64,000 nt of DNA from Parietaria judaica (GCA_954871525.1 OX940869.1:25820001-25884000), one strand, 5' to 3'; positions 32,815 to 44,252 are shown, counted from the first letter of the stretch. Notes: a model not told the origin generated them from the letters alone. A program made the numbers and translations.

Positions 32815-33910
32815 TTGTGGCACGCACGACTTGGGCACGTAAATTTCTACGCGCTCAAGATGATAGGAAAGAAGAAGATGGCCTTTGGGGTACCAAAGAT
32901 TGAACACCCACCAGCTCTGCGAATGCTGCATGGTCGCAAAACAAGCGAGAGTGCCATTTCCGATCAAGGCCAAGTTCCGAGCAGAGCGACCCCTCCAACT
33001 GGTGCATGCTGACCTGTGTGGTCCAATCACCCCGGCCACCCTAGCCGGCAACAAGTACTTCTTTTTACTCGTTGATGATTACAGCCGTTGGATGTGGGTT
33101 TATACGCTTAAGGAGAAGAGCGGAGCCCTTGAAGTCTTCAAGAAGTTCAAAAGGCTCGTGGAGAACCAGTCAGGACATAGATTGAAGACCCTGCGAACAG
33201 ATCGAGGAGGCGAGTTCACGTCTCAGAATTTTGCGGAGTACTGTGGAGAAGAAAGTGTAGAGTGACACCTCACCGCACCATACACGCCTCAACAGAACGG
33301 CGTGGTGGAAAGACGGAATCGGACCGTCATGGACACAGCAAGGAGTTTGCTAAAAAGCATGCAAGTCCCGCCGAGGTTCTGGGGAGAAGCAGTACGACAT
33401 GTGGTCTACTTGCTGAACCGTCTACCGACGAAGGCGCTAGGCGAGAGCACCCCTTACCAAGCATGTAAAGAGAAGAAACCTCATCTGGAGCATTTGAAGG
33501 TGTTTGGGTGTACCGCACATGTGAAGATTGTGGGTCCACACCTTAAGAAGCTCGATGATCGGAGTCAGCCGATGGTGTACCTTGGCGCCGCAGAAGGGAG
33601 CAAGGCACACAGGTTTTACGACCCCCGACGCGGCAAAGTACATGTAAGCAGAAACGCCGTGTTCGAAGAGGAAAAGAAGTGGGATTGGCGCGATGAGAAT
33701 GGAGAGCCCGACCAGAACTCGGTAGAGTTCATCCTCGAAGAGGAAGAGGCGGTCGAACAGGAAGAGGGGGAGATTCCCTTCCAGGGACTAGCAATGCCCA
33801 GTTCGACGGAAATCAATTCGCCTAGAACCAGCACGGCTGGAACGAACTCACCACCAGGTTCGCCCAACCCAGGATCAGCCGGAAGGCTTCGTCGACAAGA
33901 CCGCAGAGCA
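32815..33910 (+). pseudogene. inner Copia integrase
   Basis: LWHARLGHVNF (His pair of the HHCC finger) lies in the gag frame; the Cys pair (CECCMVAKQ) lies one frame over, so a frameshift falls near 32910. The core follows with LVHADLCGPI, FFLLVDDYSRWMWVYTL and LRTDRGGEF, then a stop at 33263. The final catalytic Glu region PQQNGVVERRNRT continues in the same frame, followed by the C-part (LKVFGCTAHVK, MVYLGAAEGSKAHRFY) and an acidic linker. It ends at the deletion before the reverse transcriptase. Confidence 0.85.
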
Positions 33911-35006
33911 CAAGGTATACAGGTTGTCAAAAGCTCTTTATGGGTTGCGACAAGCACCACGTGCATGGAACACTCGACTCGACAAGAGTATGAAGAGTCT
34001 TGGTTTCAAGAAGTGTTCCCAGGAGCAGGCAATCTACACGAGGAACTCAGGAAAGGACGACCTGATCGTGACCGGATCCAGCGCAGATGGCATAAATGGA
34101 TTCAAAGAGCAAATGATGAAGGAGTTCGAAATGAGCGACCTCGGACTACTCTCATACTACCTCGGCATCGAGGTCGATCAGAAGAAGGAATTTGTCACGC
34201 TAAAGCAGTCGGCTTACGCAATGAAAATTCTGAAGCAGTTCAAGATGGCGGACTGCAACCCGAGCAAGTATCCGATGGAGCCGAAGTTAAAGCTCGGGAA
34301 AGATGCAGAAGGAACCCCAGTGGATCCCACGGAGTACAGGCGTGTCTTCGGGTGTCTCAGATACCTAACCCATACCCGACCGGATATCTCATATGCAGTT
34401 GGCATAGTGAGTCGTCACATGGAGAAGCCTACCGGTTTACACCAGCAAGCTGTGAAGCACATCCTTCGTTACGTAAAAGGAATGACGAGCTACGGGATCC
34501 AGTACGGAAGAGGAAGTGGAGCTGAAGAACTGGTCGGTTTCACCGACAGTGACCTAGCCGGTGATGTCGATGACAGAAAAAGTACCAGAGGTATGCCATT
34601 TTATCTCAACGGGAATTTGATCACCTGGCAGTCTCAAAAGCAAAAAATTGTGGCCTTATCATCTTGCGAAGCGGAGTTTATGGCAGCGACCGCAGCGGCG
34701 TGTCAAGCGTTATGCCTCAGAAATTTGTTGAGCGAGATCACCGAAAGCGAGCAGAAGCCGGTGACTCTCTACGTCGACAACAGGTCCGCAATCGCATTGA
34801 TGAAAAACCCTGTGTTTCATGGACGCAGCAAACACATTGACACTCGCTTTCACTTTATCCGTGAGTGTGTGGAAAAGCGAGAGATCGTCGTGGAATTTGT
34901 CACCACCAAAGAGCAATGTGCGGATATTCTTACCAAAGCTCTTGCGAGAATCAAATTCGCGGAGATGCGAGAAATTCTCAGCATGAAGAACCTCGAACCA
35001 ATTTAA
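33911..35006 (+). pseudogene. inner Copia reverse transcriptase (N-half deleted) and RNase H
   Basis: Reading resumes in a third frame at VYRLSKALYGLRQAPRAWN; the fingers and palm sequence that should come before it are deleted. The polymerase active-site block is also altered: TRNSGKDDLIVTG stands where ...YVDDLIVTG is expected, so a few residues including Tyr-Val are lost. The RNase H part is complete: GFTDSDLAGDVDDRKST, LSSCEAEFMA and YVDNRSAIAL carry the acidic residues, and the frame ends at LEPI, 15 bp before the purine tract. No active polymerase can be made from this copy. Confidence 0.9.
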
Positions 35007-35643
35007 GCTTACGGGGGAAAATGTAACTATAAGCTTTAATTGGTTTTACCGAAACTTGATCAGCAAGTCTTATCTCCTAGCTACTTGCAATCTTATCCAC
35101 TTAGCAAGTTGTGCTTATTTTAATATTTGTAAGCTGTTTATTTAAACTTGAAGTGCAAGGTTCTTAGGGTAATACATTAATTTTGTAGGTGAATGGTTCC
35201 CTATATAAACACCAATAAGCTTGTATTTCATTTCATCTCCCACTTCAAGTTGTATTCGATTTAATATCAGAGAGAAAATATTCCTCTCATTATCATCTTT
35301 GTCTTCATATGGTCTTGTGAGTGTGGTGAGTGGTTTGTGGCAAAAATTCCAAATTATTTTGGAACTAACATTTTGAGCGTCTTTACGTTATGTAGAAATC
35401 AAAAGAAAGGAGCGATTAGTTTATGCCTCCTCGTTTTAAATGACAGTGGTTAGACATGGGAGTCTAACGTTAGTTACATGTAAAATAATAATATATATCA
35501 TTTTGATATGTAGATATATAAAATTGGTATATGTATATATATATATATATAAAAGAAAGAAAATTAAAATGTTTTTCATTGGCTCACTTATATGGGTTTA
35601 AAGGAAAGCTAGTTTTATAAGCCGTACGGGGTGTTACAATTCA

Positions 35644-36416
35644 CCCCCCAAGTCGCAACGAAAACACTTAAATGATAGCAGAATACTGAGTTTTGATGAG
35701 AGCTCTGAAGTCATTAAAGATAGTAAGGAAGTCCGATCTGCGTTTCATAAGATAAACCCAAGAATAGCGAGTTAAATCGTCAATAAAGGAAACATAATAC
35801 CGAGAACCCCCTTTTGTTGATACGGGAGCAGGTCCCCACACATCGGAATGCACAAGATCGAATGGGGCAAGAGAAAATTTTGTCAATTTGCAACCACAAC
35901 AATCTGAAATATTGTGAAAGTCCAGTCGTCCCAAAGCTCTTGTAGAAGCTAAAAACTTCAAACGAGAAGCAGAAACATGTCCCAAAAAGAGTGCCATAAA
36001 TAGAAGTCCGAGGAAGTACAAATTAAACAAAAAGAAGACAAATCCACACTAGAGGCTGCAATATCTGGTGCTTTAAGATCGTCCAAAACATAGAGTTTCC
36101 CTTGCCTACGGCCTGTCCCAATCACCTTCTTAGAATTTGGGTCGTAAACCCAACAACCAGTAGAGGATAAAATACCCAAAGAACAACCATAGTCACACAA
36201 TTGACCAACCGATACAAGATTAAGAGCCAGATCCGGAACATAATAGACATAAGAAAGACACATGTGAGGGGTACCAACGGAACCAACACCTTCCGAAGGC
36301 ATTGGAGTACTATCAACGGTCATAATGGATATGGATGAATTAGGAGATAAAGAATCAAATGATGTCAAATTAGGAGTCATATGTTGAGTGTCCCAGAGTC
36401 TAAAATATGGTAGTCT
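35644..36416 (-). pseudogene. outer Copia: protease and integrase N-part (broken)
   Basis: From 36416 down: the protease region with ILDSGT and MTPNLTSFDSL, then YVPDLALNLVSVGQLCDYGC, the pre-integrase region DFYLWHSFWDMF, and in another frame the integrase core FDLVHSDVWGPAPV, YYVSFIDDLTRYSWVYLM. Near 35650 an extra T shifts the frame within the LGGE block. The sequence stops at the target duplication of the Gypsy LTR. Gag is missing: the protease abuts the truncated 5' LTR directly. Confidence 0.85.
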
Positions 36417-36507
36417 GTTACAAGAGGGGCATTTGTATTAGCCCAACATAACAAAAGATAAATGACTAAACTACCCTTGACAATAATAATAATAATATAT
36501 GCTAATA
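36417..36507 (-). repeat. truncated 5' LTR of outer Copia
   Basis: Matches 26498-26598 (gtattagcccaacataacaa and aaactacccttgacaataat shared), but lacks the roughly 50 bp corresponding to 26447-26497. It is fused directly to the protease reading frame. Confidence 0.8.
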
Positions 36508-36512
36508 AATAT

Positions 36513-37997
36513 TATGTCTAAAAAAATATTTACCATAATACAAAAAAATATATAATTATGTATAAAAATAATTTTAATAATTTATTATATGAGTTGTAAT
36601 TTCATAGTTAATATCTTATTACATACTATTATAGAATGATAATATATATATATATATAATTATGGTTTTATTTTGTACGATTGAGTTGAACACCAAAGAC
36701 AGAAAATAACTTCAAGTTGTCTTTATATTTTCTTAATTAAAATTTCAGTGGTTTGCGAGACCGGTTTGAGAAAACAGAGACAACTGGTAACCAAACATGG
36801 TTTGCAAAACTAATATGACATTGTTTGAAACCAAAACCAGAAACTGGTCTCGGAGACCATAACAAAACACCACTAAGAATCCAACCGATTTTACATCATC
36901 GAAAGTTGATAATAAAAAACGACATTGTTCAAAAGAACCCATAATGAGTAATTGACGTCGATACTTTAAACTCGGAGTATGTTTGTAGCTAGCAACTATC
37001 GGTGGCCATTCGAGTTCCATATTGTGTTCTGCCTCGTGCCTTAATAGTTTTTTCTTATTTTATTTAGACTCAATCTCGCTTCATTTATTAATCGTGTTAG
37101 AAGATAAGATCCATACCCGCTCCATTTGAATATTGTGTTTATCGTGTCTACCCGTTCAACCCATGTATTAGATTCATTTATTTGAAAATGATAAATTAAT
37201 TCAATTTATAATAATTTATTTTATCTTCAAGTTAATATTAAAATTTAAGATTAATATTAGATGATACAAAATAGGAAAAGGAGAAAATATGACACATGTG
37301 TGTGTGTGTGTTTTGTTTGGCAATCCTGTAGTAATTTTTCTTTCAAAAATTTGAGAAAAATAAAGAAATAGATAAATTCTTGATTTTTTTTTATATCGTA
37401 AAACTAGCGATAAAGATTACACTAAGAATATGTGACATTGTTCACTAATATTACGAAATAGAGGCATACATTTTTGTCTCATTGAGATTGAATTTCAGAC
37501 CTCTAGTGTCACTAGACATGTAGAAACCTGGTAAAATGCCCACCCCTAACCCAAATTAAATATCAAAACACTAATAGATGAAGCACACATCTAAATATAG
37601 GACGTTATTAATAGATGAAGCACACATCTAAATTTAATCTATGCAACCTTGATTAAATCCCTTGAATCTAAATATATAGGACGTTTTCTAAAATTTATTC
37701 TCCTTGTATATGTAGATTGGCAGCAATGCTCGGTGAACTTTGTGTGGCAACGTAGATTGCCCAATAAATTCTAAGTGAGAGAGGGGGTAAAACAAATAAT
37801 ACAACTTCTCGACTAGACCTCGAGTTAACGTAACGAAACCACCTGAAATCTCGAATCTCCATCGCCTTTATTTCTATTATCTCACAATTCGCAAAACCCT
37901 AAACACTTCACCAAATTTTATTTGACAAAAGATCGAGTCAAAAATCCTAAATTGTTGTAAAATATTAAATTAATCCAGTACCGTTATTCTTTTAGAA
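36513..37997. other. AT-rich intergenic stretch, no gene recognised
   Basis: Contains a (TA) run at about 36641, and two copies of aatagatgaagcacacatct about 40 bp apart (near 37570 and 37610). A minus-strand frame at 36745-37020 has no family features and lies in a possible inverted repeat. Confidence 0.5.
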
Positions 37998-39053
37998 TTT
38001 GGAATTAGTGGTGTCAAGTGGGCCGGGGCGGGCCGGCCCGGCCCACAACCTGTTAAGCCCGCATGTTAAACGGGACGGTCTTGACCCGCCCCGTTCAAGG
38101 GGCGGGGCGGGGTGGGTTTTGGAAAAGCCATCAAGGCCCACCCCGGCCCATGAACCCGAACCCACAAAGTCGCGGGGCAGGACGGGGCGGGCTTTTACGA
38201 GTCGAAACTTTTACGAGTTGAATTTAGTGGACATTTCATAAACCATAATGAGTTGGGTTTTTACGGAGAGCGTTACGTTTTTACGAAACCATTTTATTAA
38301 GAGCTTTACAAGATATCGTGGGCCTTTAACGAACAATAATACCTCAATTTTTTTATTTTTTTTTGTGTATTTGCTCGATATTCGAATATTTATTTTGAAA
38401 GTCGAGTAATGTAAATGTAAATAAATTCAATGGCATATTTAGAAATTCAAAGTTCAACATAGTCTTTAGACATTCAAAAATAAGATACACACTACGTATA
38501 TTAGAATTAATGAACGTTGAATTGATTCGTGAATTTCAAGATGTAGAGGTTAAATAATGAATATGAAAGTGACAAGTGAATAATAAAATGTGAATAAGTG
38601 ATTTTTAAATAAATTATTGAATATAAAATTAGAATATTGATTTATGAAAGTGGCTAGTAATTATAAATTGTAAAGCTGAAAGTAGTGAATTAAGAAATTA
38701 TGTTTTATACATGAAATCGCTTTCAAACTAAAATTAAAAAAAATGTTTAAATCGATTAATTTCCAAATTGATTAATAATGTTAAAATTGTTTGATTGAAA
38801 AATTAAAGAGCTACATAGAGTAATTTTTGAACGGGGCGGGGCGGGCTTTTTTGGCGGGGCGAGACGGGTTCGGGGCAGGCCTAGGAAAGGAAAACCCAGC
38901 CTGACTCTTTTGATAGGGGCGGGCTTAGCCCGGCCCACAAAAAAAAAAAAAAAAAAAAAAAGCGGGGCGGGGCGGTGCGAACCCGCTTTTTTTTACGAGT
39001 CGGTGCGGGTGTGCCTAGGCTGGCCCGGCCCACTTGACACCTCTATTTGGAAT
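37998..39053. mobile_element. non-autonomous hAT element, 1040 bp
   Basis: The body is 38006-39045. Inverted ends are tagtggtgtcaagtgggcc and (inverted) tagaggtgtcaagtgggcc, one mismatch in 19. A perfect 8-bp duplication tttggaat flanks it at 37998-38005 and 39046-39053. Both subterminal regions are dense in ggggcgggg/ccggcccgg motifs, while the core is AT-rich. No transposase is present. An A run lies at 38939-38960. Confidence 0.95.
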
Positions 39054-39309
39054 GAATTAACAATACAAGAAAAAAGAAATAAAGTTGACATATTTATTCA
39101 TCAAACCCTTCGTTGACCATCTCAAGGCATCTTTATTACAAGTCAACACGAGATCATCACAGATTAGCCGTTGCTAGAAGCTCCCATGGAAAATAAATAA
39201 ATAAAAACGACAAAGAGAAAACATGTAAATGGTTCAAGAAATCTGGATATGAAATTTACAAAGCTGAGATTTTCCACAATAATATGTCCCTCTTCTTTTC
39301 TTCTCATTC

Positions 39310-42300
39310 TCAAGTAGTTTTCTTTTGCTGTGATGAAAAGAAAAAAAAATTACAATAAGACAGAGAGACAAAATTAGAAAATAAAATAAATCAGCCTAGC
39401 TAAAACACATAATGTGAATATAAATGGATAATAGCGATAAAAGTACTTCAACGTTTAATAGCACTGCATAAAACACAACGCTGGTTAAATACTTTAAGTC
39501 GCGAAATTTGTATTTTTGATTTTTTTTTCTTCTCATATTTTTTCGTTACCGTTAAGTAATTTACACTTCATGTCTCAAATTAAAGTATTTAACATGAGAA
39601 TTTTAAAATGTGAAAAATGAGTGTCAATTTGAGTTGTACACATGTTTACGTAACTTAACACTAATGATGATACATAAAACGAAATAATCATAAACGCAAA
39701 ATCACAAATCTTTAGTATTTAATCAATACAATTGAAAATTAGAATGTATCACGCTAATTTAAAAATATTTGGGTACTTTCGTTGGAAAAATGTATCACGC
39801 TAGATTTAATTTTTTTGACAAAAATTATATCTGGGGAGGTTATAGGTCTTTTTGCCACAAAATATATACAATTTATCGACATCCTTGACAAGTTGACGTG
39901 TAAGTAAATGCCACACGACATACGTGTGGCATTTATAATATATAGGGATAATTACGGCAAATATACCCAATCTTTGGTCAAACTTTTTCCTGTGTAACCA
40001 ACCTTTAAAATTGGCGGCAAAAGTACCCAACCAGTGTTGACTGTGTCTTTGGCTAAAAATCGTTAACTTTTGCCGTTAGCATAGTACACGTGTCCGTTGC
40101 AATGACATATTTTTTCAATGTTGTTTAATATGTATGAAATTTGATTAGTTCATGTGTGTGTTTTGGTAGATTATTTGCTGATTAATTTGTTGATTAACCT
40201 GATAGATAGATTAATTCACTTAGTTTAACCATTAATTCAGTTAAAAATGATAGTAATAAATTTCGGGTGGCTTATGTGGCATGTACACGTGTACTATGCT
40301 AACGGCAAAAGTTAACGTTTTTTAGCCAAAGTCACAGTCAACGCTGGTTGGGTACTTTTGCCGCCAATTTTAAAGATTGGGTACACGGGAGGAAGTTTGA
40401 CCAAAGGTTGGGTATATTTGCCGTAATTTTCCCTAATATATATATAGTAGTTGTCTTATAAAAAAAAAAGTATGGTCTATCTATAATTAATATTTGAAAC
40501 TGCCTATTTTTTTCGAAAAATATGTGATATAATATGAAGAAGAAAAATTTAAACAGAACCGAAGAGATTGCACTAATGAGTATAAATGTGACTCACTCGT
40601 TTCTCTTCTTCCATCTTGGCCTTGATGAAAGAGTACATTGCCACTCCGGCAATGGCAATGGCGGTTCCGATTCCGGTTTGTGTTGAGATCTTGTTCCCTG
40701 CGACGACAAGCAATTCATTGGCACCTTTTGATTTTCACAACTAGTAGTAGCAAACTTAACAAATTAATTCGAATAACAAATACAAAGAAATTTACCGAAG
40801 ACTATGATCGAGAAACCGATCACAAACACGCGCTTCAACACATTACCGACGGCATGAGTCAGAGGGGCAACCCTCTCCAAAGTGTTCGTGGCCAACTACA
40901 ACAACAAAAAATCTTATTTTAATTTCTAATCCCATCGTGTTTTATGACAATTTTTTTTTTACTTAAATATCCGTACCTGGTTGTACAAGTGATAGAACAT
41001 TCCCACCCAGAAAAGATCAGAGACGAATTTGACAAGACCAACTTTCGCGATTGCATCGTTGAAACCGTGCTTTAGCAATTGAGGTCCTTCCACCTATATA
41101 TTAACCAAATTATAAAACCACTGACAAAAAAATTAACTAAAAAATGAATTTTGTTTAATTATCAGAATTAATGAAGTTTTGCTCACAATGAGGGCTGGAG
41201 GAATGCACACAATCAGAGCTATGATTGAGATATAGGCATACACATTAGTACTGTCCATATCAGTCTGTTCAAAAAACAACAATAATCAAATCTTTGCAAG
41301 TTCATAACTGTAATATCATAGGGGATATATATATGGCCGGTTCTAAGTGTCTAGGACCTTGAGTCCGTCAGGGTCCTAGGCAATCGAACATTGATTTTAG
41401 AGCCCTATCAAAATTGCAAGTTAAATATCATTGCAAAGAATGTAAAGACTCTGTATAATAAGTATATACTGCAATTTACTTTTTGAAATTTGAGTCCCTA
41501 AATTAATAGATTTTTTTTTCTATTCATTATAGGCCCTTGCCTATGCCATTTCTCCCCAGCAACAAGGTATATATTATATATATATATATATATTTATAAA
41601 TATATATTATTTTAAAAGGTAAAATAGATTAGAGTCTTGAGAGGTTAACCATGGCTTTCTTGGAATAAATACTCCGGTAAGTGAAGGAGATGTTTGAGAT
41701 CATGGCGCTGATGAAACCCAACCAGTTGAATGACAACTCCGTCATCGACGCGAAGGCAACACCTGCGTTACATTGACACTTATTTAAAAATAAAAATAAA
41801 ATTAATCAGAAATTTAAACATCAATAACTAATAAGAAAAACAAACCGAGAACAACGGGAGCCAGGGAGAGCCAGAGAGTGATGGGTATGGACTGTCCGAG
41901 GAGGAACTGAGACGCGGAAGCGTTGAAGAAGGGCTCCAAAGCTGAAACACATTACAATACATACTGTTATAACCACAAAACTATGACTAATTCAATTAGT
42001 TGAGTATTTGACATTGACCCGATTCGCGCTATCATATAGATGTATGTATTTTACGTAGTGAAAGCGAATAGGTATCGGTGTGGGACCTTTGATTGTGTGG
42101 GTGAAAGAGACGGCGACAGCAGCGAATGAGACGTTGCTGGTCACGTGGCCAAGGGCGTGACATACGGCAACCGGGATTAGCAGCTTCAGCAGGTTTGAGT
42201 CGATGGGCTATATATGTATATGTATGATATATTATATGTATGATCAAGTATTATAAAACCATGAATCTTAGGTTTAGACCTACCAAGACTCTACCACATA

Positions 42301-43864
42301 TTTATAATAATGATAACAAAAATATATAAGCTAAATAAGCAAAACTTGAAGAGAGAGTTATGGGATTTGTGTAAAATATTGACATATTTATGATGTCTAG
42401 TATAGTTTGACAACTAATAAAAAGAGAAGATATATATTGCTTTGTCTGGTTTACTAATAATAATAGTTTTAGTTCTTATACAACTTATTAGTTTTTAATC
42501 TTAAATAAATTAAATATATTCTTATGAAATTATAGAAAAAATTCTATAAAAAAAATTACAAAGAAATACGAAATTCTAATCCTGTTTGAAATGTGACATT
42601 AATAACAAAATTTCAATACTAATTGGAAACTAATACCAAGTTTTAAAGTTCGGAAACCGGTAACAACACGATAGTTCAGTTTTATAAGTATGCCACAACA
42701 CACTATTTAACTGCCCAACCGGATGTCCGACTCAGGATCCCAAAAAAAATATTTAATCCGGACCCAGACTAGTCCAGGTCTGGAAAAATACAGACCTGGA
42801 CTGTACCGGGTCCGGATTTTTTTTTATATATATTTTTATGAAAAATGCATTATTTAATTTTTAGTCCATAAACTCATTTTATTAATTCAAATCTAAACTT
42901 TTAGTATTTGAGTCCAATTTTTTTAAAACTTATTTTGCTCAGACTGGCTCGTTTTGTGTTTCTTTTTGTTTTTTTGTTTTTAAATATCCGGACCTGGACT
43001 GGTCGGGGTCCGTATATTTCCGGAACCGGACCAGTCCGGGTCTGTCTAAAAAAAAATTGGGGGTCCGGTTGGTCTGGACACCAGATATTTACAGCACTAA
43101 TTCTATCAATGAAATTTGTATAAGATTTTAAAAATTGTTAACGGTTTCACTTACAGCGCGTTTAGGAAGGCCCACTGTCCAGCTGATGAGACAGTACACA
43201 ACTCCCACAAACAAGTGCACAACCGATACAAAGCTGCAATATATATTACACATAAATACACACACACATATATACATATATATTAATCCATGCAGTATAT
43301 ATGTACTTACTATGGATAGGGGAAATAGTTGTAGATCTTTTTGTTGAGAATGTTGAATATCACGTTCAGGAAGTACCTGCAAAGGACAACTTAGCTCATT
43401 CGATTCAATGGTGTAATTAATGTGGTACCACTTTAATTCACTCACCACATGAAGAAGAAGAACCCGGTGACTAGCGCCGGGTATTTGCTGAAGAATCCGG
43501 CCGGAGCGACCGCCCCATCCCTGTCAGAAAGAGAGAAAGAGAGATTATTGTTAGTGAGAAGTTGATCGCCAGAGCAAGTGCGAGCGAGTCAGAACGTGGG
43601 AGACGGACCTCACCCGGTGGAATCGGCCCCGCTGGAGGCGGCAGCCATGCACGGCTTTAGGCTCTCGCGCGGCTTCACCAGCAGTGGCGAGGTCTCGAGG
43701 AGCAATGCGGGCCTCAGCTGCCTTCCCCAGATGAGGTTTCCGCCGTTGCCAATGGGCCTGGCCGGGACGGAGCAGGCGATGCCGGTGGGCCTCCGCGCGC
43801 GCATCGGGGGCACGCCCGCGGGGGCGGGGGCTCGGGCTCGCGAGAGCAGCCAGCGTGACTCCAT
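39310..43864 (-). CDS. TPT: triose-phosphate/phosphate translocator, chloroplast inner envelope, 12 coding exons
   Basis: Exports triose phosphate from chloroplasts in exchange for phosphate. Coding exons (minus, 5' to 3'): 43614-43864, 43446-43520, 43311-43376, 43155-43233, 42087-42207, 41846-41941, 41650-41762, 41187-41264, 40977-41093, 40796-40895, 40597-40697, 39310-39327; 1215 bp, 404 residues, in frame throughout. Residues 1 to about 80 look like a transit peptide. The mature part has TPT-type blocks: [86 protein letters not shown]. In the family, the Lys of the FTHTIKA block and the Lys-Arg of NVLKR bind phosphate. Introns are GT-AG; the exon 5 donor (G|GTCCCA) is weak. The last exon codes only QKKTT and lies behind a 1.27-kb intron holding a MITE. 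A GATAAG (I-box-like) motif lies about 60 bp upstream of the ATG. Confidence 0.95.
39936..40442. mobile_element. Mutator-like MITE in last intron of the translocator gene
   Basis: The body is 39945-40433 (489 bp). Its two ends are inverted repeats of about 150 bp, starting gggataattacggcaaatat and (inverted) gggaaaattacggcaaatat, with only about ten differences by eye. A perfect 9-bp duplication taatatata flanks it at 39936-39944 and 40434-40442. Long inverted ends with a 9-bp duplication are the mark of Mutator-like elements. The centre is AT-rich and non-coding. The element could fold into one long hairpin in the pre-mRNA. Confidence 0.93.
42640..43101. mobile_element. probable hAT-type relic in intron 4 of the translocator gene
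   Basis: Repeated and inverted tccggaccc, agtccaggtctgg and gacctggact motifs crowd both halves, and the right end reads cagatatttacagcacta, the inverse of a TAGTGCTGTAAATA-type hAT end. A matching left end and an 8-bp duplication were not found. Confidence 0.4.
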
Positions 43865-44252
43865 GATGATGGGTTGGATGAGGAGAGAGAGGCTGAAACT
43901 GTGATATGGCGAGTTTCTCTCATCTCTTATCCTTATGGATGGACGAATTCGGACGTTATTGCCTTTTGTTTTTGCATGTGTTCCTGTGTGGCGCGGTATA
44001 TGGTAAGAATAGTTGTCCATCCAAAATATATCCTTTGGTTGAAAGTTTGTTCATCCAATAAATTTAATGAGTGTATAAACAAAATATATAGTATTTGTAC
44101 AAATATTTTTTTTAAAACTACCTAGCTATTTTAATGCATGTGATGGTAATTTAAAAAAAAAAATTGTAGCGAAATGAGTAAGTTTGAAAATCCCGTACTT
44201 TATTCTCTTCAAAATATATACATAAATCATTTAGTATTTATTCATGAGTTAA
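43865..44252 (-). promoter_or_regulatory. upstream region of the translocator gene
   Basis: The minus-strand sequence carries ggataagag (GATAAG, I-box-like; found in many light-responsive promoters) at 43924-43932, probably in or near the 5' leader. No clear TATA box was picked out. Light regulation is inference from the gene's known role. Confidence 0.35.

Larger units (their letters stand above)
30703..35375 (+). mobile_element. inner Copia retrotransposon, structurally complete but defective
   Basis: The body is 30708-35370 (4663 bp), with perfect 5-bp duplication ttttg on both sides. LTRs of 349 bp at 30708-31056 and 35022-35370 start TGTAACT and end ACTAACA; I count about 10 differences (near 97% identity). 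The primer-binding site is at 31059-31070 and the purine tract acgggggaaaa at 35011-35021. Internal order: gag, protease, integrase, reverse transcriptase, RNase H (Copia order). All main genes carry lesions (separate entries). Confidence 0.95.
28406..35643 (+). mobile_element. Gypsy solo LTR inserted in the outer Copia, itself interrupted
   Basis: The insertion 28411-35638 is bounded by a perfect attca duplication (28406-28410 and 35639-35643). Removing it restores the reading across the outer Copia integrase (LGGEYT context). The right end is GGGGTGTTACA and the left end TATAATGCCC, a decayed TGTAACACCC. The internal phrase ttacttactgagctttcgctcat near 30550 is a standard block of plant Gypsy LTRs in plus orientation. 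Without the inner Copia the LTR is about 2.56 kb. There is no internal domain, so it is a solo LTR. Confidence 0.75.
26442..36512 (-). mobile_element. outer Copia retrotransposon of a three-layer nest
   Basis: The body is 26447-36507, flanked by a perfect 5-bp duplication aatat (26442-26446 and 36508-36512). The 3' LTR is 26447-26598 (152 bp), preceded by a purine tract (gtttgcgggggaa on the minus strand, 26599-26611). The 5' LTR is only 36417-36507. Coding remnants run on the minus strand: protease and integrase start at 36416-35644, and the rest of integrase, reverse transcriptase and RNase H at 28405-26612. The gap is caused by the Gypsy LTR inserted at 28411-35638. Gag is absent. Confidence 0.85.

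Noticed and set aside
36745..37020. 91-codon minus-strand frame
   Set aside because: No recognisable domain, and it lies in a possible transposon inverted repeat.
41330..41570. Possible transposon in intron 7 of the translocator gene (ggccggttctaagtg, aggcccttgcctatgcc)
   Set aside because: It resembles common plant hAT-type remnants, but I found no matching ends or target duplication.
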